From: Calocera cornea HHB12733
Lineage: Eukaryota > Basidiomycota > Dacrymycetes > Dacrymycetales > Dacrymycetaceae
Direction of reading: 5' to 3'
DNA: 64,000 nt
Assembly: GCA_001632435.1 (NCBI GenBank)
Contig: KV423916.1
Span: forward strand, 124,001 to 188,000
Of this stretch, positions 33,935-47,770 are shown piece after piece. The position numbers were made by a program, and so were the translations under genes. Position 1 is the stretch's first letter. Each line of letters starts with the position of its first letter. Under the pieces are notes generated by a model. It made no database searches, had not been told where the DNA came from, and worked only from the letters and a program-made list of their open reading frames with translations.

Positions 33935-34746
33935 TCAAACGCGGAGCTGAAGACGCAGGTTCTGCTCGAGGTTGCCCTTGGCACGGATGAACTGGACGTA
34001 GGCACCGTCCCTGAGTGGAAGTCAGCATCAATACCATCCATCGTACGTAAGAATTACATACGGCATCATGCCCTTGTTAGCCTTCAGAGCCTCGTAGTCC
34101 GCGCGATCGACGTTCGTGAAGCCCCACTTGCGAGAGACGATGATTTTCTGGCGGCCAGGGAACTAAAGAGCTACGTCAGTGTATGCGCTGGTCCATGGTC
34201 AAGGTGCTTTACTGACCTTGTACCGCGCACGCCGCAATGCCTCAGTGACCACAGCCGCATTGGTGTCCTTGCAGCGGATCGACATGATGACCTGGCCAAT
34301 GTTGACGCGGGCTACAGTGCCATAGGGCTTGCCCCAGGCACCGCGCATGCCGGTTTGCAACCTATCAGCGCCAGCGCAGGAAAGCATCTTGTTGATACGG
34401 ATGACGTGGAATGGGTGGACGCGCATGCGAAGATGGAACGCATCCTTGCCAGCAGTCTTCACAACATGCTTGTTGGCGCAGATACGCGCCGCCTCCAGCG
34501 CTTCCGACGACAGCTGCTCGTACTCATCGGACACAAGATGTGCACAGTAAGGGAACTCGTCGACGGATGCCCTCTTGCGGCCGAGATCGTAGATACGGAT
34601 CTACGATCCAGCTATAAGCCTCTTGTGCAAGTGGTGAGGCCTTTGGAGAAACTCACCTTGGGGTCGGGGACACCACGGTTGTACCTCGACTTCGGGTACG
34701 GCTTGTTCTTGCAGTAACGATAGCAGCGAGCGGGGCGACGACCCAT
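33935..34746 (-). CDS. RPL10: 60S ribosomal protein L10 (uL16)
   Basis: Four exons, 34657-34746, 34217-34600, 34062-34162 and 33935-34010, give 216 residues, the usual length. Introns are 56, 54 and 51 bp, GT..AG, and the frame is exact. Family wording is unmistakable: [20 protein letters not shown], then [58 protein letters not shown] and [14 protein letters not shown]. uL16 binds the large subunit near the peptidyl-transferase centre and completes its maturation. CpG and codon use are host-like, in contrast to the TE island about 250 bp away. Confidence 0.97.
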
Positions 34747-34979
34747 TTCTAGTGTTTGGTCAGCAAAGTGCATCCATGGAGCAGGTATCGAATCCACCGC
34801 CGTCAACGGTCGTTGACAACGCTGAACCACTCGACGACGCCGCCGATACGTGGAGGAACACTCACTCGGTTCTTTCGATGGTGGATGTTCGGGGTCAAGT
34901 TCTGTTGGCGAGGTTCGTTGGCAACGTCCACGTTACTTGGTAAGATATATGGATGGTGCGACCAGAGTGGATGAGCAAG

Positions 34980-36530
34980 CAGCCGGAGGCTATTCTGCTT
35001 CCTTCGCTGACTGACGATGAGTCCACTTGTTATCCTATAACGCCGACGATTCGGCTATCTTTCAACCACCCAGCACACATATACCTCCGGTTACTTCCGC
35101 ATCCGCATCAAGGAACTTTCACACGCGTTCAGGGAAGCAAATACGCCTGAAACGGAAGTTCACTTCCGCTTGTTTTGGTCCCTTCTGCCTGTTTCTACTT
35201 CCCTCTCCGCGCATTTCTGTTTCCGCAAGGACTCTTTGGTTCGGTCGTTTCTCTGCGCTCCCTCTTCCACCCTCTTTGCTCCCGGTGAACCTATATCTAC
35301 TCCCGAGGAAAAGAAAAGACCTTCGAGGGTTGGCAAAAGTTAGACGGAAGCAAGTGGGGAAGCGGAGATAAATCTGAAAGGCGAACCGGAAGCACCTCTT
35401 GAAGCGGAAGCAGACTGGACGACGACACTAGCCGCCGAACGGAAGAACGGGCTAGAGCAGATCAAGAGGTATTTCCTCGAATAGCACCTGTCCGGGGGGC
35501 AGAGCGACTGAACTAGTACTCCGGGTGCAAACGGGCGCAATTTCCTGGAATGACTCCTTTTAGGGTGCTATGGTGCTGCTATCTAGGTGCGGCAAAATCA
35601 CCCTTATTCACCAGAGGAACATGGCATCAGAAGCAATGCTTCCGCCCAAAAGGGAGCTTATTTTCAAACCCAGCTTACTTTGCACTGCAGGAACACAACA
35701 GACACAACAGAAACATCTTGTCTCCTGAGCTGATTGGTATTTGTTTATGTGACCTTTGGGCAATGACTCCGCATTCCCTCTGAAGACGGAAATGTCAGAA
35801 AATACATAATTGTGATATGCAACCTTAATGAGGATGAATTTGAAACATAAGTTTCTTAGATGACCAGAGGCATAACACAGCTCTCTCTTAATATTGTGCA
35901 CATGATGAGAGACATTCTCCTGCTAAAACGGTGCTACTCTGGGAATTTGTGCCCGGAGTGCTATTTGAGTCACTCCGCCTCCGGGCAGGTGCTATTGGAG
36001 GAATTACCTCAGCAGCTCAAGCATTGGAGCGGAAGCAAGCACTAAACGGAAGGACATAAGGTACAAGCACATGTTGTAGGGTAGCCAAATGTTGCTGGGG
36101 AGGCAGTTCATCGACGGATGCAAACAGTGATACGGAGGCAAATAATCCATCGGAAGTAATGCCAGCGGAAATCAAGTTTTGAGCGGAAGGAAATGCGAAG
36201 ACGGAAGTAGAAATGGCACAGAAGCAAACGACTGTATCCCCGCGGAAGCAATTGGACTCGCCGGAGCACTCTACTGGGGAAACAAATGCTTTATCGTACA
36301 CATGTATGGGGACGGAAGTAAAGATAATGACGGAATCAAATCAGAAGGCAGAAGAAGAATCTTCCCCGGACTCAGCATAGAGCTCGGAAGCAAATACTGC
36401 GCCGAAACAAATGCTTCCGAGCAATTAAGTGTCGGAGCGGAAGCAAATGTGCCAGCCCGAACAAAGGTCGGCCAGTACTGTAGCTGGGGAATAGCGGGCA
36501 ACTGTGATTTGCTTCGCCGTGCCAAGTAGG
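34980..36530. repeat. Field of GCGGAAGCAAAT-type short motifs (both orientations)
   Basis: No gene is recognisable. From about 36020 to 36470, words such as CGGAAGCAAATAC, CGGAGGCAAATAA, CGGAAGTAATGCC, CGGAAGCAATTGG and CGGAAGCAAATGT recur every 15-35 bp. Between 35080 and 35480 the same word occurs in both orientations (ACTTCCGC, GACGGAAGCAAGT, AAGCGGAAGCAG). 35550-36000 is ordinary intergenic sequence. Open frames here are a by-product of the repeated words. Confidence 0.6.
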
Positions 36531-36719
36531 GGAAAGGACGTGAAAAACAAATAGTCACACTAGTACGGTAGTTGATCCCCCAGTCAGATGTCTACCTAAC
36601 GGCGGTTGCATCAGCATAACTCAGTATTACTGCAAAGGGGGTATAAGCTACAGTACATTGACTCGTTGATACATCTTCGAGGGCGTATCCGCACTCGGTA
36701 CGGCTCTTGACTGGCTTTG

Positions 36720-39700
36720 TTACCATGAGTTCGATTTCCAAGAACCCTTCCCGGTCTTCAGACCGGTGCGGATTTGGTCGTGGATCTCACAGAGGACTGG
36801 TCTGTATGAGATGAAGCGGCCCACAACGCAGTGGACCGTACTCACAGTCTGTATATGACATACCGTCGTTGTTCTCATCTTCAAACAGTAGGTTGCTAAA
36901 CTCGAGTTCTGCCGCGTCCAGGTTCTGTCTGGCAATGAGTAGCGGCACTTGTCTGCCTCTTCGGTATGCGAGGAACTCAAGCAAATGCCCAACTTGCTGG
37001 GACAAAAGAGTGGGTAACGAAGGGAGCGGGCCCTGAAGAACATTGAGACCAACAAACGACGCCCGTTATGATCCTCACTTTGGACACTTGCAAGAAGTCG
37101 TCCACATCGAACAAGTCACGCAGTACCACATCGACACAAGCACCGCCCACCCAGATGACGTTGACTTCGCTGTTGTCTACATGAGACACGTGAGAGGTGT
37201 CCAGAAAAGCAATTGCTCCCCCCACCTATCAGGTACAGCCCGCCAGATTCCATCCAGAGATAGCTTAGGCGCATTGGGGCTGGAGGATGTATGTGGCCAT
37301 CAGGCCCGGGCATGAGGGCGCTCGGCTCCAGATCGTGTAAAGCATACAATTTAGGATAGATGCTGTCGAGAAGCGTAGGTATCGGCATGGAAAGTAACTG
37401 CAGGCGATGGTGGCACCGCACGTCGGAAATGACATTCGACCCTATCGCGCCAGTCAAATAGTGGTTGACCAGGAACTTGATTTACATACCCTTCAGCGCC
37501 TTGGATTTCATCAAGCACAAGATATAGACGGGAAGTGTCTTCAGCGCTTCTGGGATAATGAGCTATGTGCCCTTATGTCATCGTCGTACTTTCCTTAGAC
37601 AATCAGCATCGCTTACCTGGGTCGGAGCGGTCGCTGCGGAGCAATTGATTCTGTATGAAAACAACGCCGATACACAATGCTCTACAAGGTCTCGCTTGAT
37701 TTCGGACAGATTCCTTTGACCAATTTGTGCCGCACCTGTTTTCCTTCAGACAAGTCCACAAGAAAGTGAAAAAAGTGCTGACTGGACTTGGAGAACAAGC
37801 TTAGTCCCGCTGTGAGATCCGTCCTTGCAAAAAACTCTCCTATGAGCGGCTTGACATCGACAGCCAGATTATGGCAACGAACGCGACGTCGGCCATCTCG
37901 CGAGGTATATAGAGTTGCACACTGGATGTATGCGGTGGAGCCAGGGGCCAAAGATCCTGTGTGCTTCAACTCTGCCGCGAACGCGCTCGACGCATGCATA
38001 ACCGCGTACGTAGGCGAAGCTGGCTGGTCAGCATAGAAGCTTCCGTGGCAGGCGGAGACTCGCAGGCCTGATTGACCGTCAGCGTCGATCGAACTTACCG
38101 TGCGATGCTCACCAGTAGAACACCGAACTTTGACATTGACATCGTAACAACTAAAGCTCTGCAGCACGAGTTTGAGCTCAGAGACCAAAGGTGCATGGTC
38201 CCTGCCGGAGTCAAACTTGGGATGGAAGAACACTCGACCTCCGGTGAATTCGGCGAGCGTGCCTTACTCATCTAAGCCTCAACGGGAATGGAGCAGCGGA
38301 TAACACTAACCTATGCTTGCGAGGTCGATTGGACTCAGAGGTGCGACAAACATATCCACTGCAATTCCTGCCTGCGCAGACCTCTCCGCCAGATTAGGCC
38401 AGAAGGTGCCCTGCGGGCTGAAGATTGTCTTCTCATCCTTTGTCCCGGCAAGTTGATTCTCGTCGCGCTGAACACAAATGCCGAGGCCACTCGTGACCAA
38501 ACCTGCTGTGAAAATGATTACATGACCACCAGTCTTGGACTACCAACTGTCAGTAAGTGAAGAGATGTACCTGGTCGCGCTCACCATCGCAGGAATGATG
38601 GCGTTGACCACCGATCCCGTAGCACACAGCGGGGACGCATGCTCCACCCGATGACGACTGAGGATTTCCAAGAGGTTCTCAATCCCCGCCCTATTTCAAG
38701 CTTGTCAAATTTGAGACAAACGCATCCATGGAGGCACGGTACCTCGAAACATCGGGATCTACAAACCAGTTGCCCTCCAAAGGTACAAAGGAATCGTCCA
38801 GGTCGGACACAACCAGTAAGCGGGGCGCTTGTAAATCTGGCTTTCCTCGAAGAGGACAAGAATGCATGAGAACTCGAGTTATGGTGAAGTTAGTATGCCT
38901 TACTGAGAGATCGAAGAAGTGCAGACGGTCTGAGTATGACATGAACGCAACTGTGCAACCTTCTCCACGTGGGAAAGAGGGTTGCGCGGACGGGTCACCT
39001 GGGTTTCCAAAGAGTATTTCTCGGAGAGCGTACAGCGCAGATGACAAGAAGCCGGATCGTATAGAATCCGCGCTGACATCCAAGGCAAAGACATAGCGCA
39101 CCGATGCAGGGGTCCGGACCTGCGGTTTGGTAGACGGTAACAGGAATGTTGTCAGATCGGACAGGTCAACGCCCTTGTGGCGGGTGGAGGCGTGGAGTGA
39201 GGATTGCTCGAGCATATCAAAGGATGGTTGAGCGGCGTTATACTCGCTGGTGACGGTGAAATCCACAGTCCCCTTCTGGAGCTCCAAGCGGTTTGCGTAG
39301 TCCAAACGTCGCCCCGCCGTATCCAGGTGAGAGAAGAAAGATGCGCCCACTGTGACAGAATGAGGGGCAGCGAGGCTACTGCAAGTCTTCCCATGCTCAC
39401 CATCGTTTGATGACCCGCAGAGATTACACTTCCACCGTTGACCACCGCCGATCCATTCCACGAACGGATTGACATACGCCTGACATGTATTGCAGCGTAT
39501 CGGCCCCGCATCCCCGCACTCAACAAGGGGGATTTCTTCCTCTTCAGGATGCAACGGAGCGAAAGGCTGTAGCACCGCTCCGAGAGGCCATTCACACTTG
39601 GCAGTAAGATCGCCGGTATGAGGGATAGCGTAGGATGTAAGTCGGATGAATCGCGGAGATGAATTGCCTATTTCGAGCTCAGCTACAATCGCACAGGGGA

Positions 39701-39945
39701 AAGAAGTTATATGTGTCACCTTGATCTATTGCTACATAGTCAGATGTAGCGAGAGGCGGCTGCTCGGCTGATAACGTATAGAAAGGTCTACTAGTCCAGA
39801 TCTCCTGATCCTGATCTTGGACGACAGTTGGTGAGGGGATGTTGCTCGGATCGATGGGAGATCGCAGGCCCTTGAAACGACGCCCGGCGCTATGTGGGGG
39901 TGGTTGGATAGGTGTAGACGGGTCTGTTCGCCACGTCGTCGACAT
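36720..39945 (-). CDS. SEC24: Sec24, COPII coat cargo-adaptor subunit
   Basis: A multi-exon gene ending at TAA 36720-36722. The N-terminal exon 39720-39945 (DPSNIPSPTVVQ, TSRPFYTL, ATSDYVAIDQ) joins across a 52-bp intron to GNSSPRFIRLTSYAIP. The zinc finger (CNTCQAYVNPF, then KCNLCG), trunk (LLVVSDLDDSFVPL), beta-sandwich (LRVSACHGSFY), helical (PEALKTLPVYILCLMKSKALKG) and gelsolin (SALMPGPDGHIHPPAP, LYLIDNSEVNVIWVGG) regions follow in Sec24 order. Sec24 with Sec23 forms the inner COPII coat and selects cargo at ER exit sites. The intron near 38660-38720 could not be fixed exactly. ATG 39945 gives an unusually short N-terminus. An upstream exon ending at a TAG acceptor near 39981 is possible. 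Confidence 0.93.
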
Positions 39946-40200
39946 GCTTCTCGAGAACGCCGCCAAATGTGTGTCCAGCGACTACGTCGGGGAGGAGGGG
40001 GGGGACCTGCAAGAGTCCTGACTGAGCAAGGGATCTGACCCGCCTCTACGCGTCCTGTTGGCAGTTAGGGGCCGTCACCGCCCGTGGCGAAACGCTCAAA
40101 TACATTGCAGAAGTCATGGCATACGTTACAGTTATTTCAAGATGTGGGGTATCACGGTACATGTAATGAGGCACAGTGAGTGTGGATATAGGGAAATAAT

Positions 40201-41575
<1,375 letters not shown>

Positions 41576-41828
41576 GATATACAGGGGTGAAGTGTTGGGG
41601 GACGATGGAATGGGTCGAAATTAGAGGCCGGGAGTCGAGTAGTTGAGCAAGATGAAGCGGTGAAATGGCTTGCTCGGTGTTTTGGCCTGAGAGAAAGGGC
41701 CAAAGCGCGAACAATGGGCTCGTAGCACCGCTTATACGCCGCCGCCTGGGGGTTCCCTGAGGCGGAACGTGCCGCACGCGCTGCATTTCCCCACGTCCAA
41801 GTGGAACGCCCGTCGCTTTCTGCATCGC

Positions 41829-42572
41829 ATGCCGCCGTATGTCTCTCTCTGTCGCTGACTGCCCTCTGGTACATTGATAGTATGTAGGAAGGACCGCTTT
41901 GTTATACATTCCAGGGCCGTCGTTTGCTCCGACGTCGACCTGAAGGGCGAGGTTACGATCGGATCTAACACAGGTCGGTTCCCTGCCCCGAGCTTGCGAA
42001 CATCAGTCTAGAGTCGTTGTACAGTTGTGCACCCGAAAGTGACCATCTACGCTGTTGCTGGCCCTATAACAATTGGCTCGGGCTGCATTATCGAAGAAGG
42101 GGTTGTGATTGTCAACAGGTACTTCAGTGCTGCTCTACGCGCGGGAGGTTTGACATCCAACCTTACCATTCAGAAGAAAGGATGTCATGCGGATTGGTGA
42201 GGAGAACCACTTCGAGATCAACTCCAGTGAGAATGTGCTCACACCGGCCTTTGTACACCGTTAATCTGGATGACGATAGGGGTGGAATGCGCAGTGATGG
42301 GGAACTGCAACGTGATCGGTACCCGGGCACGACTACATCTCAACGCTTCCTTGTCCTCGTATTGCGTGGTACAACCGGCTGTAGAGTTCTCTCCTACCAC
42401 GCCGGAGATGCTTCCAGACTATACTGTACTCTACGGGGAAGGTGCTTCGGAGCGTCGACTATGGAGCGGACAGGGAGCAGAGCAAGAAAGGGCGTTGAGG
42501 CAGAAGCATGCCGAATATTTGCGCGAACTACTACCCAAGTTCAACCGCCAGCGCAAAGGAGATGTGGATTAG
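41829..42572 (+). CDS. DCTN6: Dynactin subunit 6 (p27)
   Basis: Five exons, 41829-41836, 41915-41973, 42025-42118, 42174-42226 and 42280-42572, give 168 residues. The protein is a left-handed beta-helix of hexapeptide repeats (AVVCSDVDLKGEVTIGSN, VVHPKVTIYAVAGPITIGSG, IIEEGVVIVNR) ending DYTVLYGEG..RRLW, a charged helix and LPKFNR. This matches p27, a pointed-end subunit of dynactin, the dynein cofactor for microtubule transport. Exon 1 has only 8 coding bases (MPP), so the start is the weakest part of the model. The gene is divergent from the MAP kinase and convergent with MSH6 (172 bp between stops). Confidence 0.85.
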
Positions 42573-42744
42573 ACGATTTGGCTTTACAGTGGTAACTAAC
42601 CAGTCCTGACGCCGTTGGAATGGTAAGTCACCCAGCAGGCCGCTGCCACAGAACTGTAAACCGCATTGTTAGACGAGCCTGACTGTGGGTGCATTAACGG
42701 AAATAGTTTGATATAAGGCGGGTCTATTCCGAGGTTCATGGATA

Positions 42745-45700
42745 TTAAAGGTTCATCGCAGCCGTCCGCTGGATCATAGCGAGGACCTCACGAGCTCTGA
42801 CAGGATCTGTCTCAAGCACTGCTGATCCCGTTCCAAGCTTGACGAGATAGGCGAAGTCGGCTTGTAGATCGATGGGTATCGAAGACCTGCGTCGGTTAGC
42901 CATTTTCTTCTCAAACTGATGGGCAAAGTCTTTCGAGATCTCTTCGGCCCGCTCCACTACGCCCGTTGGGACACCTGCGAGACTCGCCACGTGTGTACCA
43001 AAGGACGAGGTAGCTACACCGTCGATGAGTTTATACAGGAAGACCAGCTTGAGGCAGTCAGCAATCGACAACAGCATCGCGTTCGAAAGACATACTTGAC
43101 GTTCTGCCTCGTCAACAGCCGTCCCCATGTGCATGTTCCTGATATTAGGGTGCCGCTTCTCCGTAAGTGAGGAATAATGGGTGGCAAAGCACGAGAGAGC
43201 CAGAGTATTCGTCGCAAGATGATGCAGAACAGCCTAAACAAGAATATGAGTGCATGGTAAAATCATGGTGATTAAGCTTATACCCCTGCTATAGCCATGC
43301 CATCCTACGGCAAAGGAGCGAAATTAGGCCCAACGGTACTGGCAATCCAGGGAGAACTTACAAAAGTGGACGTCCCTCTTCCCAGTTCTAATGTTCTATT
43401 AGCACCTATGACACTGGAACACGGGGACGGAACACACCATCGAGAATGACAAGCGATCTTGGAGTGGCGTCCCGGAGAATCTTACAGCATTCATCCAGTT
43501 CGACCTTGAAAGTACTTGCGTTGGTGAACATGTTATCATAAGCACCCATCCTTGTCAAGATCGCGTCCACAGGTGCAATCTTCGCGGATGTCGCTGGCAC
43601 ATACATTCCAAGTTGTGCCATAATCTGGCGCAGGTCAGTCACAATTTCGACGTGCAGTCTCCGGACATACCACTCCAGCCGCAGTCATTCGCATCAACGT
43701 CGATTTGCCCCCCATATTTGGCCCAGTGAGCAGCATAATCTTTTCACGGGGACCACCCAGCTGAACATCGTTCGGTATGAAGGGCCGGTCAGAGAGAAAC
43801 GCAGGATGCCGCAGTTCCTGAAAGTCGATGAAGGCATCATCCGATTCGACGAACTGTGGGCGACAGGAAGGCTCGCCCAATGCTTGAGAGCTCTTTGCCA
43901 GACTGAACAAGCAATCCAGTTCTGCCAGAACTCTGACGGCGCGGAGCCAGGTGTCCCTGTCAGTATCGAACTCGCCAAAGAGCTGGAATCTGTATTGCTT
44001 GATCGTCTCTTTCAAGGTCTCGCGAGCTTCCTTCAGCTTTCGGATGATTCCCATAAGCTCGGGCACCTGCCACCGGTTGACAGACTGTGGAAGAATGAGG
44101 TGAGCTGTCCAGCGATGACATAAGGAGAACTCCTCACTTTTGTACCACCACTCTTTGTCCAAGATTTTGGAACGCCTTTAAATGACGACGGCACTTCAAC
44201 TAGGAATATTTCCTATCTCATATGAGAAAGTGAAACTGTCAAAGCTGTGTCTCCCACACCTTGGTCCCGAGAGCGCTATGCCAGAAGACAATGTTATTGA
44301 AGCTGACGTTTAAGTTGTCAGCAGATGAATGACGGAACTGCCCAGACATACTTCAGCGATCTCTTGAGCTTTTCCAACTCCTTCTCGAGCCTGCGCTCCA
44401 AGCCGTCAATCTCGCTCTGAACCCTCTCGTACTCTTGATCAGCGCCTGGCACGGGGTACAGAAGGTCATCTGATCAATGCTTAACATTGTTGGCGGCTGT
44501 AATGACAACAAGGCCATCCGTACCTCTGAGATCGTACTTGCTTTGCATGTGCTTGAGATGGGGGGACAGGTCTGGGGCGGAACGCAGTAGGTCTATTATA
44601 CTTGGAGACGAGAAGTTCCGCGCTTCCTCCATCAAAAGACCAAATCCTTTGTGCACTTGGCGGAATGCCTGAATGTTTGTCAGGATCGCACTCTGGCGGA
44701 CAGTAGGAAAAACGCACATCCACCAACTTATCGAAATCTTTGGCTTTGCAGGTTTTGGCGTGAACTCGAGATACTATGCGCTCGAGATCAGGTAACCCTT
44801 TCGTTGTCCTGCTGAAGGTTGCTTCAAACGAAGGGTGATTGATGAGATCATCGACAGCATCAAGTCTAGGCATCAAGTCAGGAAGGGTCCCCAAGTAGAC
44901 AATGGCCGATTGGGAAACACTGACCGCGCGTTGATGGCCTTAACTTCTCGAAGGGGCATACATAGCCAGATACGGAACAATCGTTTGCCTAGCGTACTTG
45001 GGTTCAGAGGACGTATCTCGATCTACCTGTGGTTCATACCGAAAGGTGTCACACAACGGTTGAGTAGCTTGAGAAGGGTGCCTTCGTCAGTGCTTTCACT
45101 ATTGACAAGCACCTGGACGATTCTGTTACAAAGCTTCAAGATTGACGTGCTTGGCTTACCTCGACGTGTGCGAGGGTTTGCCCATCCAACACTAAACCCA
45201 TCCCACGTCGCATTGGATCGTATATGTTGAAGTTGCGCATCGTCAGAAGGTCTTTGCCTACATTCAACTGCCCCAGATACCTGGAAGCCAGTCAGTTCGA
45301 TTAGACGGGTGAGATGCCGACCAGCGGACCAAATCATTCCCCCAAGAGCTTCAGTTGCAGTTACTTCTCCGGCTACCACACGAATAGCCGGCGGTACACC
45401 GCTCAAATCTCGTCCTTCAATCACAACAGCATCAGGATCGCCGTCAGCAGGAGGATACAGCTTCGCAAGCTCTTCAAGAGTGCGCTCATAGGTCCAGCTC
45501 TCCAGACGCGGCTTCAATGTAGTCCACAGACACGATCCGGGGAGAACAGTTTTCAGCAGACGTACAGTCTCAATAGAAAGATTGTCCTGCGAAGTGGTGA
45601 GATTGGAATGATGACTGACAGTTTTTGGCCAGAGCTCACAGCACAGTGAACAAGCTCCTTCGGTCTGAGCTGGCGTAACAACGTTTCCAGGCGGGTCCGG

Positions 45701-47474
45701 CAGACATCATCCTCGAAAGCACATAGGTTGAATTCGCCTGTAGCAGCGTCCAGAGTACAGACACCAAACGTGTTGTTCTCGCCCTCCCGTAGGGCCATGA
45801 GATCGAGGACGAGCGACGACAATGAAAAGACATACCTTGAGGCTGACGCAATGCCCAGCTTCGTCGTCCACCATTAGCTCCGGGTCGACCAGTGTTCCGT
45901 TGGTTAGGACCTTGTTCAGCTCCCTTCTGACGATCTCTTTCCCGCTTCCCCCAGCAGAATTGCCGTGTTTCGCGACTCGCATTTCCGCTCCCAATTGAGT
46001 CTCTGCTTGATCAACACGGCCAACCTTGTAACCCTTGGCTAAAAACTTGGCAGCCCAAAAGTTGAAGGAAGATTCTGGAACGCCAACCATCTATATAATC
46101 GCTCAGCTGAGGATGGTTGACTTGTACGGTTCTTCTGACCTTCATCTTGACGCGATCTGTGAGCTTGAGATCAAACTCTCGATGTCCAATTTCCTGATCT
46201 GAGATAAATAACCACACTACGTGCAATGGCACTGTCCTCACCGCGTCTTCCTCATACAGCTCATAGAATTTGCCTTTCTGAAACATGAGCACCTGCATCC
46301 GAGCGTTATCGCATGCGCCTGCCACGCAAGGTAAAGTAGATACAGTATCGTAATGATTCTGCTTGATTTCCCAAAACTGCTTCTCAAACGGAGTAAAGCT
46401 GGCCCAGGCGGTTTTCGGAATCAAGATCGTGCGGGGATCATAGCCTTCTTCACCCGGACGTCGGCCTCCCTTCTGCAAGTCACATGTCAAACAGTGGGAT
46501 GTAAAACGCGATCAGGACGAACATCGCGAGGATCCTTCAAAAACTCGAAGCACCCCTCCTGAGACTTCTTGTTGGCCTTGACCGTTTGAGCCCTCACTTC
46601 TGCGGCAGTCAAGAAATGGTTGCTTCCTCCACCAGTCCTGCTAGTTTCGGCAGAAGACGAGCCAGCTGCCAGCGGTTTTGGCGTAGGCCTTGCAGTCTGG
46701 ATTGCTGTTGAGTATATGCTGCGAGGCAGGAGCCGAATATACGTACATTTGATACCTTTGCACGTCCCCGCGCTTTCGATTTCTTTGGCGCTTCAAAGTC
46801 GTCCTCGTCATCCCCAACGACGAAGTCATCCTCATCCTCAACATTTGGGTCTGACTCAGATGGCACGAAGTCATCCTCGCGTGCTGTCCTTGAGGTGGCC
46901 GGTGAAGAGCGACGCTTCTTGGGGGGGCGAGTGATGATGGAGGCCCTTTCTAATGTCCACTGTAAGTCTAAGGACGCAAGGAGTCGGAAGTTACTAACGG
47001 GCGTTTCCAGGTGGAGCGACGAAGATGGCTGGATCAATATCGTCTTCGGAGTCTTCGATTACAATCTTGCGCTTGCTACGCCTCTATTGGAACGGTCTTA
47101 ACTGGCACTCCACATCATGCAATAAGGGATCTACTCACGGTCGCAATTACTTCCACATCCTCGTCGGCCTCATGCATGACGATATCTCGCCCATCTGCAT
47201 CGTCGACCTCAGTCAAAGGCGACTCTGCATCGAACGGACTGCTACTCGAGAGGGACACGCTAGGCACAGCCGAGCTAGCACTAGGCGTCTGCTGTTTTGC
47301 AGTATGCTTAGCACCCCCTCCATGCTCACTTCTTGGTGTCACCGTCCCCTTCGACGTGGCTTTGACAGGTGCCGAGATGGGAGCAGTTGCCTTTGCAGGA
47401 GTGACCACACTCTTTGGTGTTAAGAATGAGAACAGCGTCTTTTGCTTTAGCGCAGGAGTATCCTTAGCCGGCAT
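42745..47474 (-). CDS. MSH6: MSH6, MutS-alpha mismatch-recognition ATPase
   Basis: It runs from ATG 47474 to TAA 42745-42747, with about a dozen exons. The N-terminus has a PCNA-interaction motif (QKTLFSFL, about residues 10-17) and a long disordered acidic/basic region. The mismatch-binding domain has the Phe-X-Glu signature in [13 protein letters not shown], preceded by [15 protein letters not shown]. The ATPase has Walker [15 protein letters not shown] and Walker [14 protein letters not shown], the latter split by an intron. The C-terminus follows [10 protein letters not shown] and [18 protein letters not shown]. With MSH2 it detects base mismatches and small loops. The 5' side carries a TE block starting 139 bp from the ATG. 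Confidence 0.94.
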
Positions 47475-47770
47475 CTTGGCTATGGTGCAAGCAGAAGGGA
47501 AATGAAAGGCCGCAATGACCTTGACGGTGCGCGTCTCCCTAAACGGCGGCGCGTCCTGGCGCGTTTGGTCCCGCTCACGCGCAACTGACTTAGTTTCGGA
47601 TGGTTTGAGCTTGAGATAATTCCCCGTTTGCCCCATTTTCGGAGGCAGTTGGCCCCCAATGCCCTGCTGGGAGCAGTTTCCCTAATTGCCCACTTTTCGA
47701 CGCGGACACTGGACCCTGATGGGACCGGTTAACCTTTTGTAACAGTTTTAAGTTAGTATTACAATCTGTA